A stretch of 7,390 bases of DNA from Anaerotignum sp. (GTDB taxonomy: Bacteria; Bacillota; Clostridia; Lachnospirales; Anaerotignaceae). Position numbers and translations under genes: made by a program. This document shows positions 1 to 6,475 of this stretch, piece after piece. Positions within the stretch are counted from its first letter, which is position 1; each line of letters begins with the position of its first letter. The stretch spans positions 1 through 7,390 of the forward strand of contig JAFRZQ010000353.1 in the NCBI GenBank assembly GCA_017442465.1, given 5' to 3'. The notes under the pieces were generated by a model. That model made no database searches. It was not told where the DNA came from and saw nothing but the letters and a program-made list of their open reading frames with translations.

Positions 1-872
1 ATAAAATCATCGCTGACTCATCCTGCGATATTCCCATTTCCCTTATGAAAGCGAATGATATTTCCTACGTTCCTTTCAATGTCTCCTTCGATCAGGAAAT
101 ATATCTGGAAGAACTGAAAGATATCACTCCTGATGAGTTTTACGAAAAGATCAATGCAGAAAAACTGTTTCCCAAGACCTCCCTGCCCTCTGTACAGAGC
201 TATATGGATGCTATGGAAGCAGCTCTGAAAGAAAATAAAGATGTTCTTTGTCTGTGCCTATCTTCCAAATTCAGCGGCTCTTTCCAGAGTGCTATGAATG
301 CGGCAAATATCCTTTCCGAATCTTATCCTGACCACGTGATCAAGGTCATTGATACCACATGTGCTACCGCCTGTGAAGGGATGATGGTTCTGGAAGCCTG
401 CCGCATGAAAGATGCAGGCATGGATATCAATGCTGTTGTCGAAAAACTGGAAGTTCTGAAAGAAACATCCCGTATCTTCGTTACCGTTGATTCTCTGGAA
501 CATCTGCAGAAAGGCGGCAGAATCGGCAAAGCGTCCGCCATGGCAGGTACGATCCTGAATATCAAACCCATCATTGCCATGAAAGATGGCGAACTGCATC
601 CCGAAAGTAAAGTTCGCGGTTCCAAAAAAGCACTGAAACAGATCGTGGACATGGCCAAGGGCAAAATTGGCGATGAAAAGGATCAGTACCGCATTATTTT
701 CGTACGCGGCGACAAAGAACGTGAAGCAACTGCTGTGGAACTGGCAAATGAACTGCGTGCAGAAGGCTATGATGTTGCAGAAGATGTGTGGACAGTTGGT
801 ATCACCATTGGTTCCCATATCGGCCCTACTCCCATTGCAGTTTGTATGCTGAAAAAATACGAATTCGTATAA
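1..872 (+). CDS. DegV family fatty-acid-binding protein (5' end outside window)
   Basis: This is a DegV/FakB-type lipid-binding protein. Family members bind a fatty acid in a deep pocket, and FakB members present it to the kinase FakA for phosphorylation; no FakA-like gene is in the window. The reading frame is open from base 3 and already shows the family N-terminus (KIIADSSCDIP), so the first internal ATG, at 45, is not the real start. The true start lies just left of the window, because the codon before base 3 ends in AT and cannot be ATG. Visible length is 289 residues, close to the usual 280-290. Counting from base 3, motifs are DSSCD (5-9), KTSLPS (58-63), the LSGTYQSA-like SSKFSGSFQSA (87-97), the signature GGRIGKASAMAGTILNIKPI, and a C-terminal GSHIGPTPIAV with His272. 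The Thr/Ser of the KTS segment, the Ser-rich loop and this His match carboxylate-contacting positions known in FakB. The family is certain; the bound lipid and FakA partnership are inferred. Confidence 0.93.
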   Translation, partial: KIIADSSCDIPISLMKANDISYVPFNVSFDQEIYLEELKDITPDEFYEKINAEKLFPKTSLPSVQSYMDAMEAALKENKDVLCLCLSSKFSGSFQSAMNAANILSESYPDHVIKVIDTTCATACEGMMVLEACRMKDAGMDINAVVEKLEVLKETSRIFVTVDSLEHLQKGGRIGKASAMAGTILNIKPIIAMKDGELHPESKVRGSKKALKQIVDMAKGKIGDEKDQYRIIFVRGDKEREATAVELANELRAEGYDVAEDVWTVGITIGSHIGPTPIAVCMLKKYEFV

Positions 873-882
873 TTAAAAATCA

Positions 883-912
883 AACCCGGCAGATTTGTCG
901 GGTTATTTTTTT
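883..912 (+). terminator. Intrinsic terminator of the degV-like gene
   Basis: Eleven bases after the stop codon, a 9-bp stem (883-891 with 896-904, one G-U pair) closes a 4-base GATT loop and is followed by an A and then seven T residues (906-912). This is a standard rho-independent terminator for the plus-strand gene. Read on the other strand, the same stem is followed by TTTGATTTTT, so it may also back up termination of pheT. Confidence 0.88.
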
Positions 913-919
913 GCATAAC

Positions 920-963
920 AAAAGACCCCTCACCGCGCCTTTGTGCAGTGAAGGGTCTTTTTT
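920..963. terminator. Bidirectional terminator between convergent degV-like gene and pheT
   Basis: The arms AAAAGACCC (920-928) and GGGTCTTTT (953-961) pair perfectly. After one C/A mismatch a further TCAC/GTGA (930-933 with 948-951) pairs, leaving a 14-base loop. On the plus strand the stem runs into TTTTTT (958-963). On the minus strand it is followed by TTTTGTT. It starts 32 bases beyond the pheT stop codon, so it is the expected pheT terminator as well as a second stop for the plus-strand gene. Confidence 0.85.
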
Positions 964-994
964 ATGAGGAGAATATTCCTCTTTTCATCATAAA

Positions 995-3394
995 TTATTT
1001 ATCTCTCAGCTGAGCACCCAGTTTTTCAGCCAGTTCTTTCAGCATTGCATCCATAGCATCTGCGATATCTGCGTCAGACAGTGTTTTTTCTGCACTTCTG
1101 AATGCGATGGAGTAAGCCACAGATTTGTAGCCTGCTTCGATCTGTGCACCCTGGTAAACATCGAACAGTTTTACTTCTTCCAGATATGCACCGCCGTTTG
1201 CTTTGATGATGTCAGCAATTTCTTTTACTGTTACATCTTCTTTTACCAGCATAGCGATATCTCTTGTGATGGCAGGGAATTTAGGCAGTGCTTTGTAAAC
1301 AACATTTCTGTTTGCATTTGCTGTCAGTTTTTCCATATCCATCACTGCCAGATATGCTCTTGTGCCGATGCCGTAGTTTTTCGCAACTGCAGGATGCAGT
1401 TCGCCCAGATAGCCAATGGTGTCACCATTTACTACTACAGATGCGGTTCTGCCGGGATGCATCCAGGACAGGCCTTTTTCAGGCAGGTATTCTGCTGCAT
1501 CTGTCATACCCAGAACGCTCATCAGATGTTCTACGATACCTTTCATATCATAGAAATCCATGTTGCCGTACATACCCATTGTCAGTGTAGGGATTTCATG
1601 AGGCAGTTCTACCAGAGGCAGTGCTTCAGGGATATATACCTTTGCAATTTCGAACAGACCTGCAGATTCATTTCTTCTGTTGTAGTTTGTTGCCAGAGAT
1701 GTCAGGATACCATTGATGGATACAGTTCTCATGATGGAGAAATCTTCACCCAGAGGGTTGGAGATCACGATCGCTTTTCTCAGGTCGCTGTCCGCAGGGA
1801 TCAGCAGTTTATCAAATACCTTAGGGCTTTCGAAGCTGTATGTCATTGCTTCGCACAGACCATTTGCGATCACTGTATCTTTTACCAGTGCGCTGATGGA
1901 CTGTTCGTATGTTTTCTTGCCTACTGTAGGTGTACCGGAAGCCAGTGTTGCTTCAATTTTACCATAGCCATAGAAACGAGCGATTTCTTCTGCCAGGTCA
2001 GCCTGTGCTTCCAGGTCTGGACGGAATGTAGGTACTGTTACGATATGGTTTACAGGATCCACTTTCAGTTCGATCTTTTCAAAGATCTTCTGCATTTCTT
2101 CTTCAGAAATGTTAATGCCCAGGAATTTATTGATCCATTCAGGGTTATAGGACAGTTCCCATGTATCTCTCTTGTTGGGGTATTCATCTACAACACCGGG
2201 AACAACATCACCAGCGCCCAGCAGTTCCACCAGCTGAACAGCACGGTTTACTGCTTCCAGAGCCAGGTTGGGATCCAGACCTTTTTCGAATTTGCTGGAT
2301 GCGTCTGTTCTCAGACCAACTTTTTTCGCTGTGATACGAACGTTAGGGCCATCGAAGTTTGCAGATTCAAACAGAACTGCCTGAGAGCCTTCTACGATCA
2401 TGGAATTTTCGCCGCCCATAACACCTGCGATGGCAACTGCTTTTTCAGGGTCAGCGATCACCAGCATGGAAGGATCCAGATTTCTTACCTGACCATCCAG
2501 TGTTGTGATCGTTTCGCCTTCTTTTGCGTTTCTAACGATGATATGGCTGTCTTTGATCGTTTCGATGGAGAAAGCGTGCATGGGCTGACCCATTTCGATC
2601 ATTACATAGTTTGTAATGTCAACGATATTGTTGATGGGACGAACGCCTGCCATACGCAGTCTTTTTCTCATCCATCTGGGAGAAGGTCCGATTTTTACAT
2701 TCTTAACCACTCTTGCCACGTATCTGGGGCACAGTTCAGGATTTTCAATTGTTACTTTAACGAAGTCTTCTGCTTTGCCTTCTGCTTCTTCTTTCACTGT
2801 GATTTCAGGATAGTGGAAGGGAATGTCATATGTTGCAGCAGCCTCTCTTGCAATGCCCAGAACGGAGAAGCAGTCAGGTCTGTTGGATGTGATTTCGTAT
2901 TCTACTACTTCATCCTTCAGATCCATTACTTCTACGATATCTTTGCCCAGTTCAACGGGTTCGGGGAAGATATAGATGCCGTATTCAGGTGCTTCGGGGA
3001 AGTCATGGGCGTCACAGCCCAGTTCTTCTACGGAACACAGCATACCTTCGGAAACAACGCCGCGCAGTTCGCCTGTGTGGATCTCTTTACCGCCTGCGAT
3101 CACAGAATTATCCAGAGCAACAGGTACATAGTCACCAACTTTTACGTTAGGTGCGCCTGTTACGATGGTCAGGTCTTTGCCCTGGCCTGCATCGATGGTG
3201 CAGATCACCAGTTTATCAGCCTGAGGGTGTTTTACGATTTCTTTGATGTAGCCTGTTACTACATTTTTGATTTCACCGGCTACAGTTGTATAGCCTTCTA
3301 CTTTGGAACCGGACAGGGTGATATCTTCAATAAAGTCTTTGATATCTGTTGTCACAGGTGCATATTCTTTCATCCAAGACATAGGTACGTCCAT
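995..3394 (-). CDS. pheT: Phenylalanine--tRNA ligase beta subunit
   Basis: PheT pairs with PheS as the cytoplasmic alpha2-beta2 phenylalanyl-tRNA synthetase; the beta chain contributes tRNA binding and editing. The protein is 799 residues, a normal bacterial length. Domains in order: N-terminal helix (MDVPMSWMKEY), OB-fold tRNA-binding domain (about 40-150), B3/B4 editing domain (about 215-385), with TSNRPD at 169-174 preceding it and RPINNIVDITNYV within it at 252-264, B5 domain (about 405-475, with RPDLEAQADLAEEIARFYGY), catalytic-like B6/B7 core (about 495-680, with HPGRTA at 646-651) and FDX-ACB anticodon-binding domain (about 706-798, with FPAITRDIA at 706-714). The start at 3394 is chosen because AAAGGAG lies 10 bases upstream and the protein then begins as the family does. 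An in-frame ATG 13 codons earlier lies inside a hairpin of the leader repeat and has no family match. The 141-base gap from pheS is long for a pheST pair and is largely filled by the hairpin array. It is probably co-transcribed with pheS under the T-box. Confidence 0.97.
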   Translation of the reverse strand: MDVPMSWMKEYAPVTTDIKDFIEDITLSGSKVEGYTTVAGEIKNVVTGYIKEIVKHPQADKLVICTIDAGQGKDLTIVTGAPNVKVGDYVPVALDNSVIAGGKEIHTGELRGVVSEGMLCSVEELGCDAHDFPEAPEYGIYIFPEPVELGKDIVEVMDLKDEVVEYEITSNRPDCFSVLGIAREAAATYDIPFHYPEITVKEEAEGKAEDFVKVTIENPELCPRYVARVVKNVKIGPSPRWMRKRLRMAGVRPINNIVDITNYVMIEMGQPMHAFSIETIKDSHIIVRNAKEGETITTLDGQVRNLDPSMLVIADPEKAVAIAGVMGGENSMIVEGSQAVLFESANFDGPNVRITAKKVGLRTDASSKFEKGLDPNLALEAVNRAVQLVELLGAGDVVPGVVDEYPNKRDTWELSYNPEWINKFLGINISEEEMQKIFEKIELKVDPVNHIVTVPTFRPDLEAQADLAEEIARFYGYGKIEATLASGTPTVGKKTYEQSISALVKDTVIANGLCEAMTYSFESPKVFDKLLIPADSDLRKAIVISNPLGEDFSIMRTVSINGILTSLATNYNRRNESAGLFEIAKVYIPEALPLVELPHEIPTLTMGMYGNMDFYDMKGIVEHLMSVLGMTDAAEYLPEKGLSWMHPGRTASVVVNGDTIGYLGELHPAVAKNYGIGTRAYLAVMDMEKLTANANRNVVYKALPKFPAITRDIAMLVKEDVTVKEIADIIKANGGAYLEEVKLFDVYQGAQIEAGYKSVAYSIAFRSAEKTLSDADIADAMDAMLKELAEKLGAQLRDK

Positions 3395-3404
3395 GAAATA
3401 AACT

Positions 3405-3411
3405 CTCCTTT
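3405..3411 (-). promoter_or_regulatory. Ribosome binding site of pheT
   Basis: AAAGGAG on the minus strand lies 10 bases before the ATG at 3394 and fixes that start. Only three bases separate it from the foot of the last hairpin of the upstream repeat (3415-3433), so folding of that hairpin could affect ribosome access. Confidence 0.85.
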
Positions 3412-3414
3412 CTT

Positions 3415-3505
3415 TTGAGGGTTCCACCCTCAATCTCCCGCAAGGGAATAATTCCCTTGACCCTATACGAAAATGAATTTTGTAAATTCATTTTCAGGGA
3501 ATCGG
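3415..3505 (-). repeat. Hairpin-array repeat, short copy, in the pheS-pheT spacer
   Basis: This stretch holds three perfect inverted repeats. H3 is at 3415-3433 (8-bp stem, 3-base loop), H2 at 3441-3459 (8-bp stem, loop TAA) and H1 at 3469-3495 (12-bp stem, 3-base loop). They are followed by CAGGGAATC (3496-3504), which matches only the left arm of a fourth hairpin found in the longer copy at 4576-4711. The H3-H2 core aligns with that copy at 39 of 45 positions plus one gap. No U-tract follows any stem on the minus strand, so these are not terminators. It ends three bases before the pheT Shine-Dalgarno site. It could be a dispersed palindromic repeat or a structured mRNA element; the sequence of this window alone cannot decide. 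Confidence 0.75.
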
Positions 3506-3535
3506 TTTATATAAAATTTCAGATAATTTTCTTAA

Positions 3536-4555
3536 TTAAAACTGTTTCAGGAACTTCACGTCGTTTTCAAACAGCAGACGCAGGTCAGTGATGCCATATC
3601 TCTGCATTGCTACACGTTCCAGACCCATACCGAATGCGAAACCGCTGTATTCTTCAGGGTCGATGCCGCTCATTTTCAGAACTTTGGGATGAACCATGCC
3701 GCAGCCCAAGAGTTCGATGTAGCCTTCGCCTTTGCATACACGACAGCCTTCACCGCCGCAAGCAAAGCATGTTACGTCCATTTCAGCAGAAGGTTCTGTG
3801 AAAGGGAAGTGATGAGGACGGAAACGTACCTTTGTATCTTCACCAAACAGCTCCTTCGCGAATACTTCCAGTGCACCCTTCAGGTCGCCCATAGTAACAC
3901 CTTTATCGATCACCATGCCTTCCAGCTGATGGAATACAGGAGAATGTGTAGCGTCAACTTCGTCGGAACGATAAACCGCACCGGGACATACCATACGAAT
4001 AGGCAGTTTGCCCTTTTCCATGGTACGAACCTGTACGGGAGATGTCTGTGTTCTCAGCAGGATATCGCCGTTGATATAGAATGTATCCTGTTCGTCTTTT
4101 GCAGGATGGTTTGCAGGGATATTCAGTGCTTCAAAGTTATAGTAGTCTTTTTCCACTTCGGGGCCATCTGCCACTTCATAACCCATACCCATGAAAATAT
4201 TGCTGATTTCATCGATTACGATGCTCATAGGATGTTTGTGACCTTCAGGTCTTTCCTTACCGGGCATTGTAACGTCGATCTTTTCTGTTTCCAGCTTTTT
4301 CGCCATTTCTGCTGCTTCCAGACGTTTTTTGCTTTCATCCAGCATTTTTTCGATTTCAGCTCTTACTTCATTTGCCAGCTGACCGATCACAGGTCTTTCT
4401 TCCGCAGACAGTTTACCCATTTCTTTCAGGATCGCTGTCAGTTCACCTTTTTTGCCGAGGAATTTTACTTTCAGCTCGTCAATGTCCTTGATTTCTTTGG
4501 CTTCCTGGAACGCTGCCAGTGCCTTTTCCTGGATCAGTTTTAACTTATCCTTCAT
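3536..4555 (-). CDS. pheS: Phenylalanine--tRNA ligase alpha subunit
   Basis: PheS is the catalytic class II subunit that activates phenylalanine with ATP and charges tRNA-Phe. The protein is 339 residues, typical of bacterial PheS. An N-terminal coiled-coil tRNA-binding arm (about 1-90, rich in Lys and Glu) precedes the catalytic core. Motif 2 is GAVYRSDEVDATHSPVFHQLEG (192-213 region) and motif 3 is GMGLERVAMQRYG (309-321). The pocket segment SGFAFGMG keeps the alanine (A307) that corresponds to E. coli Ala294. Four cysteines (263, 266, 271, 274) form the CxxC-type cluster common in Firmicute PheS. The start at 4555 is supported by AGGAG 8 bases upstream and by the family-like MKDKLKLIQEKAL opening. 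The frame stays open for 106 more codons upstream, but that stretch translates the T-box leader and is not protein. pheS is the first gene of the pheS-pheT operon. Confidence 0.98.
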   Translation of the reverse strand: MKDKLKLIQEKALAAFQEAKEIKDIDELKVKFLGKKGELTAILKEMGKLSAEERPVIGQLANEVRAEIEKMLDESKKRLEAAEMAKKLETEKIDVTMPGKERPEGHKHPMSIVIDEISNIFMGMGYEVADGPEVEKDYYNFEALNIPANHPAKDEQDTFYINGDILLRTQTSPVQVRTMEKGKLPIRMVCPGAVYRSDEVDATHSPVFHQLEGMVIDKGVTMGDLKGALEVFAKELFGEDTKVRFRPHHFPFTEPSAEMDVTCFACGGEGCRVCKGEGYIELLGCGMVHPKVLKMSGIDPEEYSGFAFGMGLERVAMQRYGITDLRLLFENDVKFLKQF

Positions 4556-4563
4556 TTTGCTTT

Positions 4564-4568
4564 CTCCT
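4564..4568 (-). promoter_or_regulatory. Ribosome binding site of pheS
   Basis: AGGAG on the minus strand lies 8 bases before the ATG at 4555, within an A/G-rich stretch. It decides the 339-residue start over the longer open frame. The last hairpin of the leader array (4576-4594) ends seven bases upstream of it. Confidence 0.88.
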
Positions 4569-4575
4569 CTCTTTC

Positions 4576-4711
4576 TTGAGGGTTTCACCCTCAAACTCCC
4601 ACCAAGGGGATCATCCCCTTGGAACCTGATACCGCAGAAACATATACATGTTTCTGCAAATGGGGGTGCAGGGGAATCATTTCCCTGCCAAGGCTTGGGG
4701 CAGAGCCCCAA
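4576..4711 (-). repeat. Hairpin-array repeat, long copy, between T-box terminator and pheS
   Basis: Five inverted repeats stand one after another. By increasing coordinate they are H3 4576-4594 (8 bp, 3-base loop), H2 4602-4622 (9 bp, 3-base loop), H1 4634-4657 (10 bp, 4-base loop), H0 4668-4688 (9 bp with one mismatch, 3-base loop) and H00 4695-4711 (7 bp, loop AGA). H00 begins inside the U-tract of the T-box terminator. The H3-H2 part is homologous to the array in the pheS-pheT spacer. None of the stems is followed by a U-tract on the minus strand, so transcripts that pass the T-box should continue into pheS. The arrangement resembles a modular dispersed repeat of Clostridia-type genomes, but that is a judgement from memory of such sequences, not something this window proves. 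Confidence 0.75.
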
Positions 4712-4748
4712 AAAGAAAAAGCCTTCGTCACACAAAGGGACGAAGGCT
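4710..4748 (-). terminator. T-box regulated intrinsic terminator of pheST
   Basis: A perfect 10-bp stem, AGCCTTCGTC (4748-4739) with GACGAAGGCT (4729-4720), closes a 9-base loop and is followed by TTTTTCTTTTT (4720-4710). It starts directly after the T-box CCGCG, the usual position for the terminator that competes with the antiterminator. It should stop transcription when tRNA-Phe is charged. Confidence 0.93.
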
Positions 4749-4958
4749 CGCGGTACCACCCAAATTCCTGCTATCACAGGCACTCTAATGCGTAACGTGC
4801 ATGAAACGGACTCCCCTACTATTTCGTTCAGGAAGCCGACTCCGATGGGAACTTCCGCAGTTTCTCTCACCAAAAATCCTTTCAGCCTATGGGATTCTCT
4901 CTCTGGGGCAGTTTCACTGCGTACTTTACATCTTCACAGTCGTTCTCAAAATTTCAAC
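4710..4958 (-). promoter_or_regulatory. Phenylalanine-specific T-box riboswitch leader
   Basis: A class I T-box leader senses uncharged tRNA and prevents premature termination. The T-box core GGTGGTACCGCG is at 4760-4749. Its UGGU should pair with the 3' ACCA of a tRNA with discriminator A, as in tRNA-Phe. In Stem I, GACT (4941-4938) pairs with AGTC (4841-4838), GATG (4932-4929) with CATC (4847-4844), and CGCAG (4921-4917) with CTGCG (4860-4856). The internal loop so formed has AAAGTA on one side and GAAGTTCC on the other. The latter contains TTC (4851-4849), the Phe specifier. The distal part carries an AGAGAG bulge and a GGCTGAAAG loop, the usual elbow-binding elements. A small Stem III (CCTG/CAGG, 4780-4767) precedes the T-box. 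The leader starts about seven bases after the -10 box and ends at the terminator. The specifier reading and the downstream genes agree. Confidence 0.95.
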
Positions 4959-4964
4959 GTATAT

Positions 4965-4992
4965 ATTTTAACACAGCCACCTTGAAAGTCAA
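4965..4992 (-). promoter_or_regulatory. Sigma-A-type promoter of the pheST T-box leader
   Basis: On the minus strand TTGACT (4992-4987) and TAAAAT (4970-4965) are separated by 16 bases. Each box differs from consensus by one base. The predicted start is near 4958, just before T-box Stem I. The -35 box is 24 bases beyond the rarA stop codon, and a 6-bp inverted repeat (4980-4994) overlaps it. Confidence 0.82.
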
Positions 4993-5015
4993 GGGAAATT
5001 CAACAAAACTTCTCC

Positions 5016-6332
5016 TTATTCTCCCTTCAGCCGGCGCAGATATTCTTTGATCCTGCGTTCCACACCATTGTCTGTTGGTGCATAGTATACTGTGCCCAAC
5101 AATTCATCAGGCAAATACTGCTGTTCCACATAATGATTTGGATAATCGTGGGCATATTTGTAGCCGATACCATGACCTAAGTCTTTAGAACCGCTGTAAT
5201 GGGCATCTTTCAGATGAGGCGGAACCGTTTTGATCCGAATGTTTCTGACATCACTCAATGCTTTATCGATCCCCAGATATGCCGCATTGCTCTTTGGTGC
5301 ACAAGCCACATAGGAAACCGCCTGTGCCAGAGGGATACGTCCTTCCGGCATACCAATGAAGTTCACCGCTTCCATCGCTGCCACCGCTACCTGCAGTGCA
5401 TGGGGATCCGCATTCCCTACGTCCTCAGAAGCACAGATGACAACTCTTCTTGCAATAAATTTCGGATCTTCTCCAGCATAGATCATTTTTGCAAGATAAT
5501 ACAATGCCGCATCAGGATCAGAACCGCGCATGCTCTTGATAAAGGCAGAAATCGTATCATAATGATTGTCCCCATCCTTATCGTAATTCAGTGCCCGCTT
5601 CTGGATACATTCTTCCGCCACTTCCAATGTGATATGTATCTTTCCATCTTCAGGATCTGTGGTCAGAACTGCCAGTTCCAGTGCGTTCAAGGCTGTACGG
5701 GCATCACCGTTAGCAGTATTGGCAAGGAAATTCATGGCATCCTCGTCCATTTCCGCGTTATAAGCACCCATCCCCTTTTCCACATCCGTCAAGGCTCTGT
5801 GCAGCAGTTTTTTGATGTCTTTATCTTCCAGCTGATGCAGTTCAAAAACAATAGAACGGGAAACCAGTGCCTTATTCACTTCAAAATATGGATTTTCCGT
5901 CGTCGCACCGATCAGAACCAAAGTGCCATCCTCCACATGGGGCAGCAGTGCGTCCTGCTGGCTTTTGTTAAACCGATGGATCTCATCGATGAACAAAATC
6001 GTTTTTGTTCCGTACATCCCCAAATCTGCCTTGGCATCCTCTACAGTTTCTTTGATATCTTTAATACCTGCCGTTGTGGCATTGATCTGACGGAATTTAC
6101 TTTTTGTCGTATTAGCTATGATCTTCGCCAATGTCGTTTTCCCTGTACCGGGAGGGCCATAAAAAACAACGGAACTCAGTCTGTCGCTTTTGATGGCTCT
6201 GTAAAGCAGTTTTCCCTTGCCAACGATATGTTCCTGCCCTACGAATTCTTCCAATGTTATAGGACGCATACGCGCTGCCAGAGGGGCATCCTGGCCTCCC
6301 TGCAGGCTGCGGTTATATTCAAATAAGTCCAT
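5016..6332 (-). CDS. rarA: Replication-associated recombination protein A (RarA/MgsA AAA+ ATPase)
   Basis: RarA is a cytoplasmic AAA+ ATPase related to clamp loaders and RuvB-type ATPases that acts at stalled replication forks and DNA ends. The 438-residue product has normal family length. Walker A is GPPGTGKT (59-66), Walker B is LFIDEIH (113-119), sensor 1 lies in GATTENP (142-148), a likely arginine finger is R159 in ALVSRS, and the sensor 2 region has GDARTALNALE (209-219). The C-terminal half carries the family's tetramerisation region, with DYPNHYVEQQYLPDEL near 396-411. The N-terminus MDLFEYNRSL followed by PLAARMRP matches Firmicute RarA, supporting the ATG at 6332. Its ribosome site is weak: GGTG five bases upstream, followed by AAAAA. 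It has its own promoter at 6400-6372. No terminator is seen between its stop and the pheST promoter, so some read-through into the T-box leader is possible. Confidence 0.96.
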   Translation of the reverse strand: MDLFEYNRSLQGGQDAPLAARMRPITLEEFVGQEHIVGKGKLLYRAIKSDRLSSVVFYGPPGTGKTTLAKIIANTTKSKFRQINATTAGIKDIKETVEDAKADLGMYGTKTILFIDEIHRFNKSQQDALLPHVEDGTLVLIGATTENPYFEVNKALVSRSIVFELHQLEDKDIKKLLHRALTDVEKGMGAYNAEMDEDAMNFLANTANGDARTALNALELAVLTTDPEDGKIHITLEVAEECIQKRALNYDKDGDNHYDTISAFIKSMRGSDPDAALYYLAKMIYAGEDPKFIARRVVICASEDVGNADPHALQVAVAAMEAVNFIGMPEGRIPLAQAVSYVACAPKSNAAYLGIDKALSDVRNIRIKTVPPHLKDAHYSGSKDLGHGIGYKYAHDYPNHYVEQQYLPDELLGTVYYAPTDNGVERRIKEYLRRLKGE

Positions 6333-6371
6333 TTTTTCACCGACTTTCTATTTACATCATTCACTTCATTT

Positions 6372-6400
6372 ATTTTATAGTAGATTTCTTTTTATTTCAA
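6372..6400 (-). promoter_or_regulatory. Predicted rarA promoter
   Basis: On the minus strand TTGAAA (6400-6395) is followed after 17 bases by TAAAAT (6377-6372). Each box is one base from the sigma-A consensus. The predicted start is about 30 bases before the rarA ATG. The surrounding DNA is very A/T-rich, which lowers the weight of the match. Confidence 0.65.
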
Positions 6401-6475
6401 CCAGAAAGAAAAGAATCATGTATCTCCAAAAAACCGTAATTTTTTCATTTTTGTATGTCTTTTCCGGGAAAAAAA

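Noticed and set aside
45..872. The degV-like gene starting at the ATG at 45
   Set aside because: The frame is open to the window edge and the upstream codons encode the conserved DegV N-terminal motif, so 45 is an internal methionine.
1394..3418. A 674-codon open frame antisense to pheT, with similar long frames antisense to pheS (3689-4543) and rarA (5199-6326)
   Set aside because: The products are rich in Cys, His and Phe, match no family known to me and have no ribosome site. They are mirror frames caused by codon bias in the well-supported genes on the other strand.
3395..3433. A 13-residue N-terminal extension of PheT
   Set aside because: It falls within the H3 hairpin and overlaps the Shine-Dalgarno site that serves the ATG at 3394.
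3415..3495. The pheS-pheT spacer hairpins as a terminator or attenuator
   Set aside because: On the minus strand none of the stems is followed by a run of U residues, and no T-box or leader peptide with Phe codons is present in this spacer.
4556..4873. A 106-residue N-terminal extension of PheS in the same open frame
   Set aside because: The extension is a translation of the T-box leader, terminator and hairpin array. A good ribosome site and the family-like start at 4555 show where the protein begins.
4990..5015. A small reading frame after the rarA stop, using AAGGAG and a TTG codon
   Set aside because: It would encode only four residues. The Shine-Dalgarno-like sequence overlaps the rarA stop and is probably chance or a relic.
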